DNA from: JABCPH02 sp963524305 | GTDB lineage: Bacteria > Fusobacteriota > Fusobacteriia > Fusobacteriales > Leptotrichiaceae | Direction: 5' to 3' | Length of the DNA: 50,408 nucleotides | Assembly (NCBI GenBank): GCA_963524305.1 | Contig: CAURGH010000014.1 | Span: 1-50,408, forward strand | In this document: positions 18,518-26,723 of the stretch, piece by piece | How positions within the stretch are numbered: position 1 is the stretch's first letter | Layout of the letters: every line of letters starts with the position of its first letter | Program-made: the position numbers and the translations under genes | Notes under the pieces: model-generated | What the model was told of the DNA's origin: nothing | The model's input: the letters and a program-made list of their open reading frames with translations, nothing else | Database searches by the model: none

Positions 18518-18805
18518 CTATTTTTCTTCAACTTCCACAACTGTTTCTGGAACAGCTGTATTTGTAGATAATTCTTTTTCAGCAATTAAATCTTCAAGAC
18601 GTTCTTTTGTTGTCATCAATTCTTCAAGATTCATGTTATCGTAAGTTGCTTCTGAAGATGTTTTTATATTTATCCCTTGTTTTCTTAAAAAACTATCAAC
18701 TTTACTTTGATTTTTTTTGTATAAATAGTAACCAACTGCAACTGTTCCCACTCCAACTGCCGCTCCAACTAAATGCTCTTTCTTTACACTTCCAAATTTT
18801 ATCAT
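18518..18805 (-). CDS. small one-helix membrane protein of the P-type ATPase cluster
   Basis: A 95-residue protein with one membrane helix near the N-terminus (about 11-28, Gly/Ala/Val-rich: LVGAAVGVGTVAVGYYLY), then a charged cytoplasmic helical tail with Glu-rich ends. No family was recognised with certainty. It is the last gene of the metal-ATPase set. In mycobacteria a small membrane scaffold (PacL1, DUF1490) accompanies the CtpC P-type ATPase, and clostridial clusters often have a comparable small protein. By position and shape this could be the equivalent, which is inference only. GGAGG precedes the ATG at 18805. It is separated from the previous gene by 142 bp, where a weak promoter is possible. 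Confidence 0.7.
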   Translation of the reverse strand: MIKFGSVKKEHLVGAAVGVGTVAVGYYLYKKNQSKVDSFLRKQGINIKTSSEATYDNMNLEELMTTKERLEDLIAEKELSTNTAVPETVVEVEEK

Positions 18806-18947
18806 TTTATTACCTCCAAATTTTTAATTTATTTATTATATTTTTTCAAATAATCATATATTAATATTCTTTTTATACTACTCCTATTCATAGAGTCTGG
18901 TGATTTATTGATATCTTTTGTTAAATTCCCTTACTTTAAATTACAAT

Positions 18948-19694
18948 TTATTTCAAAGCTATATATTTATCATCCGAATCTTCATCTGATCTCTTGCTAA
19001 AGAATATATGATCTATTAAATCACTTACATTCTCAATAGTTTTATCATTTTTCACATCCACAACATAATGGAATTTTCCATTTTCAGCTTTTAACCGATA
19101 AATTCTCACTTCTTTATTCGACACATTATTTAATACAAGGTGTCGTCCAAAAGTTGTAAGCCACATAAGTGCTATTGCTGTAACTGATCTATTCGCCATA
19201 TAGGATCTTAAAAGATACAATGCTGGTAAAATTTCAATGTCAAAGAAACCTTTTCGCTGTGTTTCCATGTAGGCGTGTTCCATAATCGCCGCCGTTGTAA
19301 GTCCTGCTGTAAAATTGTTTATATCCAATTGTAATTTTTCGATTTTACTTTTTCCAAGTCCGTACAAGAAAGAAAGCAATATCGCAGCTCCAGAATATAC
19401 AGACAACGAATCTATTGATTTTTCCTCAAAATCTTCCACTAATTTTACCGAAGTCATGCCGTGCTCAACTGATAATGCTGTCGCAGTTCGATAAATCACT
19501 TCATCAATCGTAATTTCCTCTGGCTCAAAAGTTATAAGCAATGTATTTATAGTTTTATTATATCGTAAAGCTGTACTTTTTGCTCCAACTTTTATTGTTT
19601 CAAAAAATTTTTTTGTGTCAATAATTTCGTGTGAAACTTTAAATCTGACACGATTCGGTAACTTATGCAATACCGTCAAAATTAATTTTTTCAT
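18948..19694 (-). CDS. HMA-like domain membrane protein
   Basis: A 248-residue protein. The first 75 or so residues look like a degenerate ferredoxin-fold HMA domain (LHKLPNRVRFKV ... KTINTLLITFEPEE) without the CxxC metal-binding pair. The remainder contains hydrophobic segments (about 97-115, 128-145, 160-185) and a charged C-terminus. The domain matches those of the ATPase and of two other proteins in this operon, so it probably works with the ATPase at the membrane. GGAGG precedes the ATG at 19694, 36 bp after the ATPase stop. The metal and the role are unknown. Confidence 0.75.
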   Translation of the reverse strand: MKKLILTVLHKLPNRVRFKVSHEIIDTKKFFETIKVGAKSTALRYNKTINTLLITFEPEEITIDEVIYRTATALSVEHGMTSVKLVEDFEEKSIDSLSVYSGAAILLSFLYGLGKSKIEKLQLDINNFTAGLTTAAIMEHAYMETQRKGFFDIEILPALYLLRSYMANRSVTAIALMWLTTFGRHLVLNNVSNKEVRIYRLKAENGKFHYVVDVKNDKTIENVSDLIDHIFFSKRSDEDSDDKYIALK

Positions 19695-19730
19695 ATAATT
19701 TCCTCCAAAATCAGATATGTCACAAAAATT

Positions 19731-21914
19731 CTATTTATTGACATCATATTTTAGAAGTCTTAATGAATTTCCAACTACTAAAATTGTTATTGAATTATGT
19801 AAAACTGAACTATATATTGCTGGCAGCAATCCTGTCGCACCTAATACAAGTGCAAAACTGTTTATTCCAATCGCCATCGCAAAATTTTGTTTTATAATTT
19901 TTACAGTATTTTTAGCTAAACCAATTACAGCTGGTATTAACAACGGATCGTCAGAAGTTATTGTAACATCGGCAGCTTCCATTGCAACATCTGTTCTAGT
20001 GCTTCCAAGTGCTATTCCTACATTTGCGTAAGAAAGAGCTGGAGCATCGTTTATTCCATCTCCAATCATAATAACTTTTGAGCCGATTGAACGGAATTTC
20101 AAAATATCTTTCGCCTTATCTTCTGGTAACAATTCAGATTCATATCTATCCATTGACATACTATTTGCAATAGTTTCAGCCTGTTGTCTCAAATCTCCTG
20201 TAAGTAGCACAATATCGTCTATTCCTTGATTTCTCAAACGATTCATAGCTTTTTTGATATTTTCTCTTGGTGGATCAGAAACTCCGATTACACCGATTAA
20301 ATTCTCATTTTTAGCCACATAAATAACGATTTCTCCATTATTTTGCATTCCTTTTACCACGTCAACTGACATCTCTACCGAAATATTATTTTCTTCCATG
20401 TATCTTCTGCTTCCCACACGAATAATATCTTTATTTACATAAGTTTCAATTCCTCTTGCCACTCTAATTACATCTTCTTTATGTCGTGGTATTTTTAATC
20501 CTCTATTTCTTACTTCGTTTAAAATCGCACTTGCCAAAGGGTGTGTAGAAGTTTCTTCAGCAGCCGCAGCTAATGCAATCATTCTATTATCTTTCATATT
20601 TTTAGCAAAAGTTTTTACTGTTTGAACTTTAGGTTTTCCTTCTGTAATTGTTCCAGTTTTATCAAATATTACAGTATCAGCCTTTGAAAGTTCTTCCAAA
20701 TAATTGCTTCCCTTGATCAAAATTCCGTTTTTAGCAGCTGTATTAATTGAAGCAGAAAATGCTGTCGCTGTCGACAATCTTATTCCGCATGAATAGTCAA
20801 TTACAAGCATACTCAATGCCTTTTGTAAATTTCTAGTTGAAGCGTAAACTATTCCAGCAAGAAGGAAATTTAATGGAATCAACTGTGCAGAAAATGCATC
20901 GGCGTAAGATTGAATGTCCGCTTTGTTAAACGAAGCATCTTCCACCAATTTTATAATTCTTGAAGCCGTTCTATCATCTCCAACTTTTTCAGCTCTTACA
21001 GTAATATTTCCACTTTTCAAAAGCGTTCCAGCAAAAACTTCCTGTCCTGTTTCCTTTTTAACAGGCATATATTCTCCAGTAATCGCCGATTGGTCAATTA
21101 CTGCACTTCCCTTTTCAATTGTTCCATCGACACTTATTTTTTCTCCAGTTTGAACAAGTATCAAATCACCTTTTTTAATTTCTTCAATTGGAACTTTTTT
21201 CGCCACTTGGTCTTCATCTTCAGACGCTTTCCAAACATAGTTTTCTCCAACACTTAGCATATCTTTAATTACGCCACGAGTTTTTTTCATAGTATAAGCC
21301 GTCAAAAGTTCTGCAATTCTTTCTAAAATCATAATTGTCAAAGCTGTTCGCTCACTTCCTAAAGCGATACTACTTACAATCGCCGTAGAACTCAATGTAT
21401 CCGCATTCGGACGCTTATTCTGAATCAATGACAAAATTCCATTTTTTAAAACAGGCAATGCCAAAGAAATTGTTGAAATAGTTTTGTAATTAAATAATCT
21501 TCTAATTCCAGTCAATTTCGTTTTTGGACCTGGAAGCAAAAGCAATAATACTGCTGCTCCAATATTTTTCATAATCTCTTTTGGTGATTCTTCTTGTAAT
21601 CGTCTTTCTATCACATATTTATTCGATGCTTGTTTTTTCTCATTTTTGTAAATATCCACCAAATACCCATTCAATGTATTTTGAAGCAAAGATACAAAAT
21701 TTTCTCCAGTTAGCGAAAAATTATCAAAATAAATAAGTACAGAACCTGTAATAGTTGAAATTTCAACACTTTTTATATAATGAACTTGCATTAAACGCTT
21801 TGTTATTTCTTCTTTGTGAACGCCAAGATATTTTAACGCTCTTGAACGAATTCTGATTCTCCCACGAATTTCATGCAAAATCTCACAATTTAGCAAATAA
21901 TTTCTACCAGCCAT
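19731..21914 (-). CDS. heavy-metal P1B-type ATPase with SCG transport motif
   Basis: A 727-residue transporter that should move a metal ion across the inner membrane at the cost of ATP. Order of parts: N-terminal CxxC-less HMA-like domain (1-70: RGRIRIRS, TGSVLIYFD), membrane helices, actuator with TGE (279-281), transport helix with YSCGIRL (374-380) where most P1B pumps have CPC, SPC or TPC, phosphorylation motif DKTGT (D418), HP motif (H458-P459), GDGINDAP, and a C-terminal helix pair ending HNSITILVVGNSLRLL. The missing proline in the transport motif suggests a little-studied branch. The metal is unknown. Flanked on both sides by proteins with the same HMA-like domain. Confidence 0.9.
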   Translation of the reverse strand: MAGRNYLLNCEILHEIRGRIRIRSRALKYLGVHKEEITKRLMQVHYIKSVEISTITGSVLIYFDNFSLTGENFVSLLQNTLNGYLVDIYKNEKKQASNKYVIERRLQEESPKEIMKNIGAAVLLLLLPGPKTKLTGIRRLFNYKTISTISLALPVLKNGILSLIQNKRPNADTLSSTAIVSSIALGSERTALTIMILERIAELLTAYTMKKTRGVIKDMLSVGENYVWKASEDEDQVAKKVPIEEIKKGDLILVQTGEKISVDGTIEKGSAVIDQSAITGEYMPVKKETGQEVFAGTLLKSGNITVRAEKVGDDRTASRIIKLVEDASFNKADIQSYADAFSAQLIPLNFLLAGIVYASTRNLQKALSMLVIDYSCGIRLSTATAFSASINTAAKNGILIKGSNYLEELSKADTVIFDKTGTITEGKPKVQTVKTFAKNMKDNRMIALAAAAEETSTHPLASAILNEVRNRGLKIPRHKEDVIRVARGIETYVNKDIIRVGSRRYMEENNISVEMSVDVVKGMQNNGEIVIYVAKNENLIGVIGVSDPPRENIKKAMNRLRNQGIDDIVLLTGDLRQQAETIANSMSMDRYESELLPEDKAKDILKFRSIGSKVIMIGDGINDAPALSYANVGIALGSTRTDVAMEAADVTITSDDPLLIPAVIGLAKNTVKIIKQNFAMAIGINSFALVLGATGLLPAIYSSVLHNSITILVVGNSLRLLKYDVNK

Positions 21915-21944
21915 AAAATTTTCCTTTCTTTTTATTCCACAAAC

Positions 21945-22316
21945 TTAAAGTCTTTTTATCAAATCATAAAAAATTTCCAGATTATCTTCTATTTCTTTCA
22001 AAGATTTATTTTCATATAATTCAGGATGATTGATAACCGTTTTCCAAACTTTGTTCATCCATTCAAGTATTTCCTTTTCTGAAATCAAATTTGGATCATA
22101 ATAAAGCAAAATTTTATTCGTTATATACGAATATTCAACACTTTTTATCCCTTTTTTTGATAAAATAAGTTTTTTTACTTCATTATCATATTTTTTTAAT
22201 TCCTCTGGAACTTTTGATAAATTTGGAACAAATAGCCTAAGTCTTCCAGGAATACTGTGCACTACCTTTATCTGATTAAACATCAGATATGTTGTTCTAA
22301 AAAAATTTTCTAACAT
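21945..22316 (-). CDS. HMA-like domain protein
   Basis: A 123-residue protein with one HMA-like domain, HSIPGRLRLFV ... GIKSVEYSYITNKILLYYDPNL, lacking the CxxC pair, plus a short helical C-terminus. It shows no clear membrane helix except a weakly hydrophobic N-terminus, so it may be soluble. The start is the ATG at 22316 preceded by AAAGGGA; a TTG at 22331 lacks a binding site. It lies 30 bp upstream of the ATPase gene and is almost certainly cotranscribed. A metal-delivery or pump-regulating role is inferred from context. Confidence 0.75.
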   Translation of the reverse strand: MLENFFRTTYLMFNQIKVVHSIPGRLRLFVPNLSKVPEELKKYDNEVKKLILSKKGIKSVEYSYITNKILLYYDPNLISEKEILEWMNKVWKTVINHPELYENKSLKEIEDNLEIFYDLIKRL

Positions 22317-22342
22317 CTTTTTCCCTTTCAATTTTTTGTCTA

Positions 22343-22828
22343 CTATTTTCTTTTCTCGTCTGATAAAAGTCTAGAAGCCCACCATAACAATGTAGCTCCT
22401 TTAGGTAATCCTGGAACTTTCCATAATTTTTTTATTCCATACAAAATAAAAATACCTGCAGTTAATGTCCTCAAATCCAAATAACCTTTACTCTTGTTAT
22501 AAACAGCCACATCTGCTGATTCAAATATCTTTTTTAACAACTCTTTTATTCTCCCAGGTTTATTCTTCAAGGCTTCCTCATCCAAATGAAGTAATCTCAA
22601 CACTACCAAATACAAAAAAGAACTTTCAATAATTTTTTCATCAAAATAAATCAAAATACTTCCAGTAACAGAATTAACTTCCACAGAATTTATTCCTTCT
22701 ATTTTACAAATATTATTTAAAAATTCCTCTTTCAACTCTTCGTCATCTTTTAGCACTTCCGTCTGTAATCGCAAACGCCCCTTTTGATAATGTTTCACTT
22801 GAATAATGCCATAAAAACTTTGTAACAT
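22343..22828 (-). CDS. HMA-like domain membrane protein, first gene of the metal operon
   Basis: A 161-residue protein. Residues 1-75 form a CxxC-less HMA-like domain (YQKGRLRLQ ... GINSVEVNSVTGSILIYFDEK), nearly the same pattern as the ATPase N-terminus. The C-terminal part has a hydrophobic stretch (about 120-150: LRTLTAGIFILYGIKKLW, GATLLWWASRLL). AAGGAG precedes the ATG at 22828, with a strong promoter (22858-22886) just upstream, so this is the first gene of a four- or five-gene unit. The function is unknown. Confidence 0.75.
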   Translation of the reverse strand: MLQSFYGIIQVKHYQKGRLRLQTEVLKDDEELKEEFLNNICKIEGINSVEVNSVTGSILIYFDEKIIESSFLYLVVLRLLHLDEEALKNKPGRIKELLKKIFESADVAVYNKSKGYLDLRTLTAGIFILYGIKKLWKVPGLPKGATLLWWASRLLSDEKRK

Positions 22829-22857
22829 AACCGACTCCTTAAACTTTTTTATAATTT

Positions 22858-22886
22858 ATTATATACCTTTTCATTTTAAATTACAA
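22858..22886 (-). promoter_or_regulatory. promoter of the P-type ATPase operon
   Basis: Minus strand: TTGTAA (22881-22886), 17-nt spacer, TATAAT (22858-22863), about 30 bp upstream of the first HMA-like gene. The -35 region TTGTAATTTAAA also occurs right after the 248-residue gene (about 18936-18947), upstream of the small membrane protein gene. Confidence 0.7.
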
Positions 22887-22973
22887 GGTCGTTTCATCAG
22901 TAAATTGCGTTAATTTTTTCTCTTAATAAGCTAATCCCCTTATAAAAAGCCTACAACTTCTTGCTAAATTTTA

Positions 22974-23375
22974 TTAAGATAATTTTTTTATTATTTTATA
23001 AAATCCTGAACCAATAAAAAGTATTACACCTGCAAAAATGATAAATATATCAAAAAGACCAATATTTTGACTCCTATTAATACAATTTTCTCTTTCTTTT
23101 GCATCAACAATACTTTCACAGTTTATTCTCCCTGAATTGCTTGAATGAAAACCACGACTTCTCCAAAAAGATGACGAATTTTCTTGCTCATCATCACCAG
23201 ATTTTTTAGATTTTCCATCTCCTTCTCCATCTGAATGTCCTCTTGAATGCTCTCCGCTACTATGTTCTCCACCATAGTGACCACCATAATGATGACTTCC
23301 ACCACTTCCATGAAAATGACCATGTCCTCCGCCGTGAGAATGTCCGCCACCACCTCTTCTTACTAATTTTTCCAT
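22974..23375 (-). CDS. histidine/glycine-rich membrane protein
   Basis: A 133-residue protein not assigned to a family. The first 55 residues are Gly, Ser and His with eleven histidines between H12 and H47 (HSHGGGHGHFHG, SHHYGGH, EHSSGEHSRGH), followed by an acidic/Ser stretch, two cysteines (C84, C92) and one C-terminal membrane helix (about 107-126) ending KIIKKLS. Such His-rich tails commonly bind Zn, Ni, Co or Cu. It sits immediately upstream of the metal-ATPase operon, which supports a metal link, but it also follows fic closely and may belong to that transcript. AGAGG precedes the ATG. Topology is unclear. Confidence 0.75.
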   Translation of the reverse strand: MEKLVRRGGGGHSHGGGHGHFHGSGGSHHYGGHYGGEHSSGEHSRGHSDGEGDGKSKKSGDDEQENSSSFWRSRGFHSSNSGRINCESIVDAKERENCINRSQNIGLFDIFIIFAGVILFIGSGFYKIIKKLS

Positions 23376-23445
23376 TTTGACCTCTCTTTCTTAACTCTTT
23401 TTCATTTTTTTCAATTTCTGTAATCTCAAAAATTCAATTTTTTAT

Positions 23446-24075
23446 TCACTTTTCCAAATCTTTCACATCATATTTCCCCATATTTTCATATTCGTAAGAC
23501 TGATTAATTCCATTCATAAACATATCTCTATCCTCAATATCACTTATCAAACTTTCCTTCAAAAGAAATTTCAATTCCAAATCATTAACCACACTTCTTT
23601 TCATCGCTGATAAATAATCATTTCTATTAATTTTTTGCCAATCCACGCACATTCCCAATCTTTTTATCAACATCTGATCTAGCCAAATCCTAGTAGCTCT
23701 CCCATTTCCCTCATAAAATGGGTGCATTATATTCATCTCAACATATTTTTCAACTATTTCCTCAAAATTATTTTCAGGCATTTTTGAAACCGTCTTTAAA
23801 TTATCTTCAAGATACATCGCACGACAAAACATGGTATCACCTTTCCGAATATCATGTTTTCGCACTTCTCCAGCAGTTCCATAACATTCTTGAAACAAAT
23901 ACCAATGTATTTCCTTCAATCCTTCAAAAGTTCCCACTTGAATATTTTTCAATATCCCATTATCAAACAATTCTCTTGCCCTTCTTTTACTCAAAAATTC
24001 TTCTTCGTCTTGAGGAACTAGCCTTTTTAAAATTTTGTCACTTTCGTTTTTCCAGTTGTATTCGCTATTCGTCAT
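23446..24075 (-). CDS. Fic family AMP-transferase-like protein, class III
   Basis: A 209-residue Fic-domain protein. The complete active-site motif HPFYEGNGRATR begins at H118, and the flap region AGEVRKHDIRKGDTMF is also conserved. Fic enzymes transfer AMP or related groups to target proteins. In class III members a C-terminal helix with (S/T)xxxE(G/N) blocks ATP binding. SYEYEN at S193-E197-N198 fits this, so the enzyme is probably self-inhibited and needs no separate antitoxin. GGGGGA precedes the ATG at 24075, 22 bp after the ABC-F stop, so the two are likely cotranscribed. The target is unknown. Confidence 0.9.
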   Translation of the reverse strand: MTNSEYNWKNESDKILKRLVPQDEEEFLSKRRARELFDNGILKNIQVGTFEGLKEIHWYLFQECYGTAGEVRKHDIRKGDTMFCRAMYLEDNLKTVSKMPENNFEEIVEKYVEMNIMHPFYEGNGRATRIWLDQMLIKRLGMCVDWQKINRNDYLSAMKRSVVNDLELKFLLKESLISDIEDRDMFMNGINQSYEYENMGKYDVKDLEK

Positions 24076-24097
24076 TTATTTTCCCCCATTCTACTTT

Positions 24098-26032
24098 CTA
24101 CTCTTCAAATCCCTTCAACTCCTCACTCTTCGAATCCCACTCTTCCATCGCTTCCATCTCGTCACTATCCAATCTATCAAATTCCTCCTGAATTTCCATC
24201 AATTTTCCAACATCATTTTTTCGCCCAGCTTCTTCATAATCTTTATTCAATTCTTCACGTTTTTCTGAGATTTTCCCCATTTTTTCTTCCAATTTTGCAA
24301 TATCCCTCTTCAATTTCGAGATTTTTTTAGAAAGTTCTTTTTGCTCCTGATATGACAATTTTTGCTCTTCTTTTGTTTCAATGTCAGTTGCAGTCGGATT
24401 CGATTTATTGTTTTTCAAGCTTTCCTTATAGTCTTCGTAATTTCCTTTAAATTTCGTAAGCCCATTTTCATCAAGGTAGTAAATTGTGTTACAAACTGTG
24501 TCTAAAAAGTGTCTGTTGTGAGAAACGACTAACATTGTTCCGTCAAAATCTTCCAATGCGTCTTCTAAAACTTCAATTGAGTAAATATCCAAATGGTTTG
24601 TCGGCTCATCTAAAATTAGGAAATTTGCTTTTTGCATATACAATTTTAAGAATGAAACTCTAACTTTTTCTCCACCGCTCAATTTTTCTACTTTTTTCAA
24701 AACATCATCGCCTGAAAACAAGAAAGCTCCCGCAAGTGTTCGTAAATATTCTTCCGTCAAATTTAGAGAATTATTAATTTCCTGCAAAATATTGTTTGCT
24801 GGAGTTAAATCCATGTGATTTTGGTCGTAATAACCGACTTTTACACGAGAACCAAACTCGACAGTTCCTGAGTCCTGCTTCAATTTATTTACCAAAATTT
24901 TTAACAAAGTTGATTTTCCAATCCCATTTTTCCCAATAATTCCGACTCTTTCGCCACGAAATAGCTGAAAACTCACATTATTCAACACTTTTTTGTTGTC
25001 AAAACTTTTTGAAATTCCATTCACTTTTAAAACATTGTCCCCAGTAATCGTATCTGTTTCAAATTTCAATTTCATTCTTTGTGGATTAAAAACAGGATCG
25101 TCCATTCGCTCGATTCTATCTAGAATTTTTTGTCGCCCTTTTGCCTGTCTAGCCTTTATTCCAGCACGGAATCTGTCAATGTATTCTTCCATTTTCTTAA
25201 TTTTTTCCTGCTCTTTTTCGTAACACTTCATTTCCCCTTTCAAAATCATCTCTTTTTGAATGATAAATGCAGAAAAATTCCCATCATACTTATGCAATTT
25301 CTTATTCTCAATTTCAAAAATTTTGTTACAAACATTATCCAAAAAAATCCTATCATGTGAAACAAGCAAAAACGCCTTCGCATACCGTTTCAAATAATCT
25401 TCTAACCACTCAATTGAAACCAAGTCCAAATGGTTTGTCGGCTCATCTAAAATTAGTAAATCTGGCTCAGACAACAACAATTTTGCAAGTGAAACCCTCG
25501 TTTGCTCTCCACCACTCAAATCTTTCAGCACCAAATTGTAATATTCCTCAGTCAGCTCCAGCCCAGTCAAAATCTGCTTTATCTTATACTCAATATCATA
25601 TCCGCCCTTCGCCTCATAAAGCGACGACAACTCCGCAGACTTATTAATCAATTTTTCCAGCTCATCATTTTCGGCCGTTCCCAAAAGCAAATTAACCTTC
25701 TGAAGTTCATGCCAAATTTCCCTCTCTTCTGCAAAAACCGACATCATCTCTTCATAAATCGTATTTTTTTCATCTGAAAACTCATGATTTTGCGACAAAT
25801 ATCCAATTTTCATCGAAGCACTTTTCACAATATTCCCAACTTCATTCAAATTATCTTCCACCCCATCAATCCGCTCTCTATCAAGCAACATCCGAATAAT
25901 CGTCGATTTCCCAGCTCCATTCACCCCAACAAGCCCAATCTTATCCTTCTCCTCAATCGTAAAATTAATATCCTTCAATATATATTCCCCAGCAAACTGC
26001 TTATACACCCTATTAAATTGCACTAAACTCAT
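24098..26032 (-). CDS. ABC-F family ATP-binding protein
   Basis: A 644-residue soluble protein with two ABC cassettes and no membrane part, as in YdiF/Uup. Cassette 1: GVNGAGKST, LSGGEQTR, LLILDEPTNHLD. Cassette 2: GKNGIGKST, LSGGEKVR, FLILDEPTNHLD. The linker between them is a long charged helix, and the C-terminus (about 540-644) is a Glu/Lys-rich coiled coil. ABC-F proteins act on ribosomes, relieving stalling or giving antibiotic resistance; which applies here cannot be told. The start is the ATG at 26032 behind GGAAGGG. Transcribed from the promoter at 26107-26135, divergent from the SemiSWEET gene. Confidence 0.93.
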   Translation of the reverse strand: MSLVQFNRVYKQFAGEYILKDINFTIEEKDKIGLVGVNGAGKSTIIRMLLDRERIDGVEDNLNEVGNIVKSASMKIGYLSQNHEFSDEKNTIYEEMMSVFAEEREIWHELQKVNLLLGTAENDELEKLINKSAELSSLYEAKGGYDIEYKIKQILTGLELTEEYYNLVLKDLSGGEQTRVSLAKLLLSEPDLLILDEPTNHLDLVSIEWLEDYLKRYAKAFLLVSHDRIFLDNVCNKIFEIENKKLHKYDGNFSAFIIQKEMILKGEMKCYEKEQEKIKKMEEYIDRFRAGIKARQAKGRQKILDRIERMDDPVFNPQRMKLKFETDTITGDNVLKVNGISKSFDNKKVLNNVSFQLFRGERVGIIGKNGIGKSTLLKILVNKLKQDSGTVEFGSRVKVGYYDQNHMDLTPANNILQEINNSLNLTEEYLRTLAGAFLFSGDDVLKKVEKLSGGEKVRVSFLKLYMQKANFLILDEPTNHLDIYSIEVLEDALEDFDGTMLVVSHNRHFLDTVCNTIYYLDENGLTKFKGNYEDYKESLKNNKSNPTATDIETKEEQKLSYQEQKELSKKISKLKRDIAKLEEKMGKISEKREELNKDYEEAGRKNDVGKLMEIQEEFDRLDSDEMEAMEEWDSKSEELKGFEE

Positions 26033-26106
26033 CAAATTCCCTTCCTTTTCTTTATTTTTATCAAATTATTTTTTCTAAATATTTCATTTTTAAATTTATT
26101 CGTTAA

Positions 26107-26135
26107 ATTATATCATTTTTGATATTTGTTTACAA
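26107..26135 (-). promoter_or_regulatory. ABC-F gene promoter
   Basis: Minus strand: TTGTAA (26130-26135), 17-nt spacer, TATAAT (26107-26112). Back to back with the plus-strand promoter at 26165. Confidence 0.75.
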
Positions 26136-26164
26136 TGTTTGAGAAATTTTCAAAATATTTAAGT

Positions 26165-26193
26165 TTGACAAAAATATTAAACTGTGATATTAT
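26165..26193 (+). promoter_or_regulatory. SemiSWEET gene promoter
   Basis: TTGACA (26165-26170), 17-nt spacer, TATTAT (26188-26193), about 35 bp before the start codon. Confidence 0.75.
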
Positions 26194-26228
26194 GATACCT
26201 ATAAATTTTTAAAAAAGAAGGTGATTTT

Positions 26229-26492
26229 ATGAACAAAAAGAAAATTAACACTATTGTTGGTTCAATTGGAGCATTTATTGGAGTTTTTGTGTTTATAACC
26301 TATATTCCTCAAATTATCGCTAATTTAGGAGGAGAAAAAGCTCAGCCTTGGCAACCGCTCACAGCTTCAATTTCTTGTCTAATTTGGGTTATTTACGGAT
26401 GGACTAAAGAACCTAAAAAAGATTTCATCCTTATTGTTCCAAATTTAGCTGGTGTAATATTAGGATTTTTAACTTTTATTACAGCTTTATAA
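26229..26492 (+). CDS. SemiSWEET-type sugar transporter
   Basis: An 87-residue membrane protein with three helices, the bacterial half-size form of SWEET sugar facilitators. These work as homodimers and let sugars cross the membrane down their gradient. The PQ motif is present in the first helix (YIPQI, P27-Q28), and the second helix (ASISCLIWVIYGW) and the third (PNLAGVILGFLTFI) have the conserved Trp and Asn. Length matches the family. AGAAGGTG precedes the ATG. It stands as a single gene with its own promoter and terminator. The substrate is unknown. Confidence 0.9.
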   Translation: MNKKKINTIVGSIGAFIGVFVFITYIPQIIANLGGEKAQPWQPLTASISCLIWVIYGWTKEPKKDFILIVPNLAGVILGFLTFITAL

Positions 26493-26555
26493 ATTTTTAT
26501 TTATAAAAAATGAAATTTACTATTAAATATTTTTATTATACTTTTATTTAAAAGC

Positions 26556-26585
26556 AAAAAGAGGTTTTATGCCTCTTTTTTTATT
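26556..26585 (+). terminator. SemiSWEET gene terminator
   Basis: AAAAAGAGG, seven-base loop, CCTCTTTTTTT: a short GC stem extended by A/T pairs with a T-run on the plus strand. Confidence 0.75.
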
Positions 26586-26606
26586 TTATCAGAAATTTAT
26601 ATTTAT

Positions 26607-26674
26607 TTTTTCTAGTATATAAGCAAAAAATATGTTATTTTGGAAAGTTTTTCTAGTATAAGTTGAAAAACTTT
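26607..26674 (+). promoter_or_regulatory. direct and inverted repeats in front of the AAA/DUF4143 gene
   Basis: TTTTTCTAGTATA occurs twice (26607-26619 and 26648-26660), 41 bp apart. The second copy lies inside a perfect 10-bp inverted repeat, AAAGTTTTTC (26644-26653) / GAAAAACTTT (26665-26674), which covers the -35 box at 26663. This has the form of an operator. Confidence 0.45.
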
Positions 26675-26691
26675 TTAATTTAGGATATAAT
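26663..26691 (+). promoter_or_regulatory. promoter of the AAA/DUF4143 gene
   Basis: TTGAAA (26663-26668), 17-nt spacer, TATAAT (26686-26691), 33 bp before the ATG. Confidence 0.75.
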
Positions 26692-26723
26692 TTCTTGTAT
26701 ATATTAATATAGGTGGTGATAAA

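Noticed and set aside
18806..18947. 16-codon frame (MNRSSIKRI...) before the small membrane protein gene
   Set aside because: No ribosome binding site in front of its ATG and no conservation evidence.
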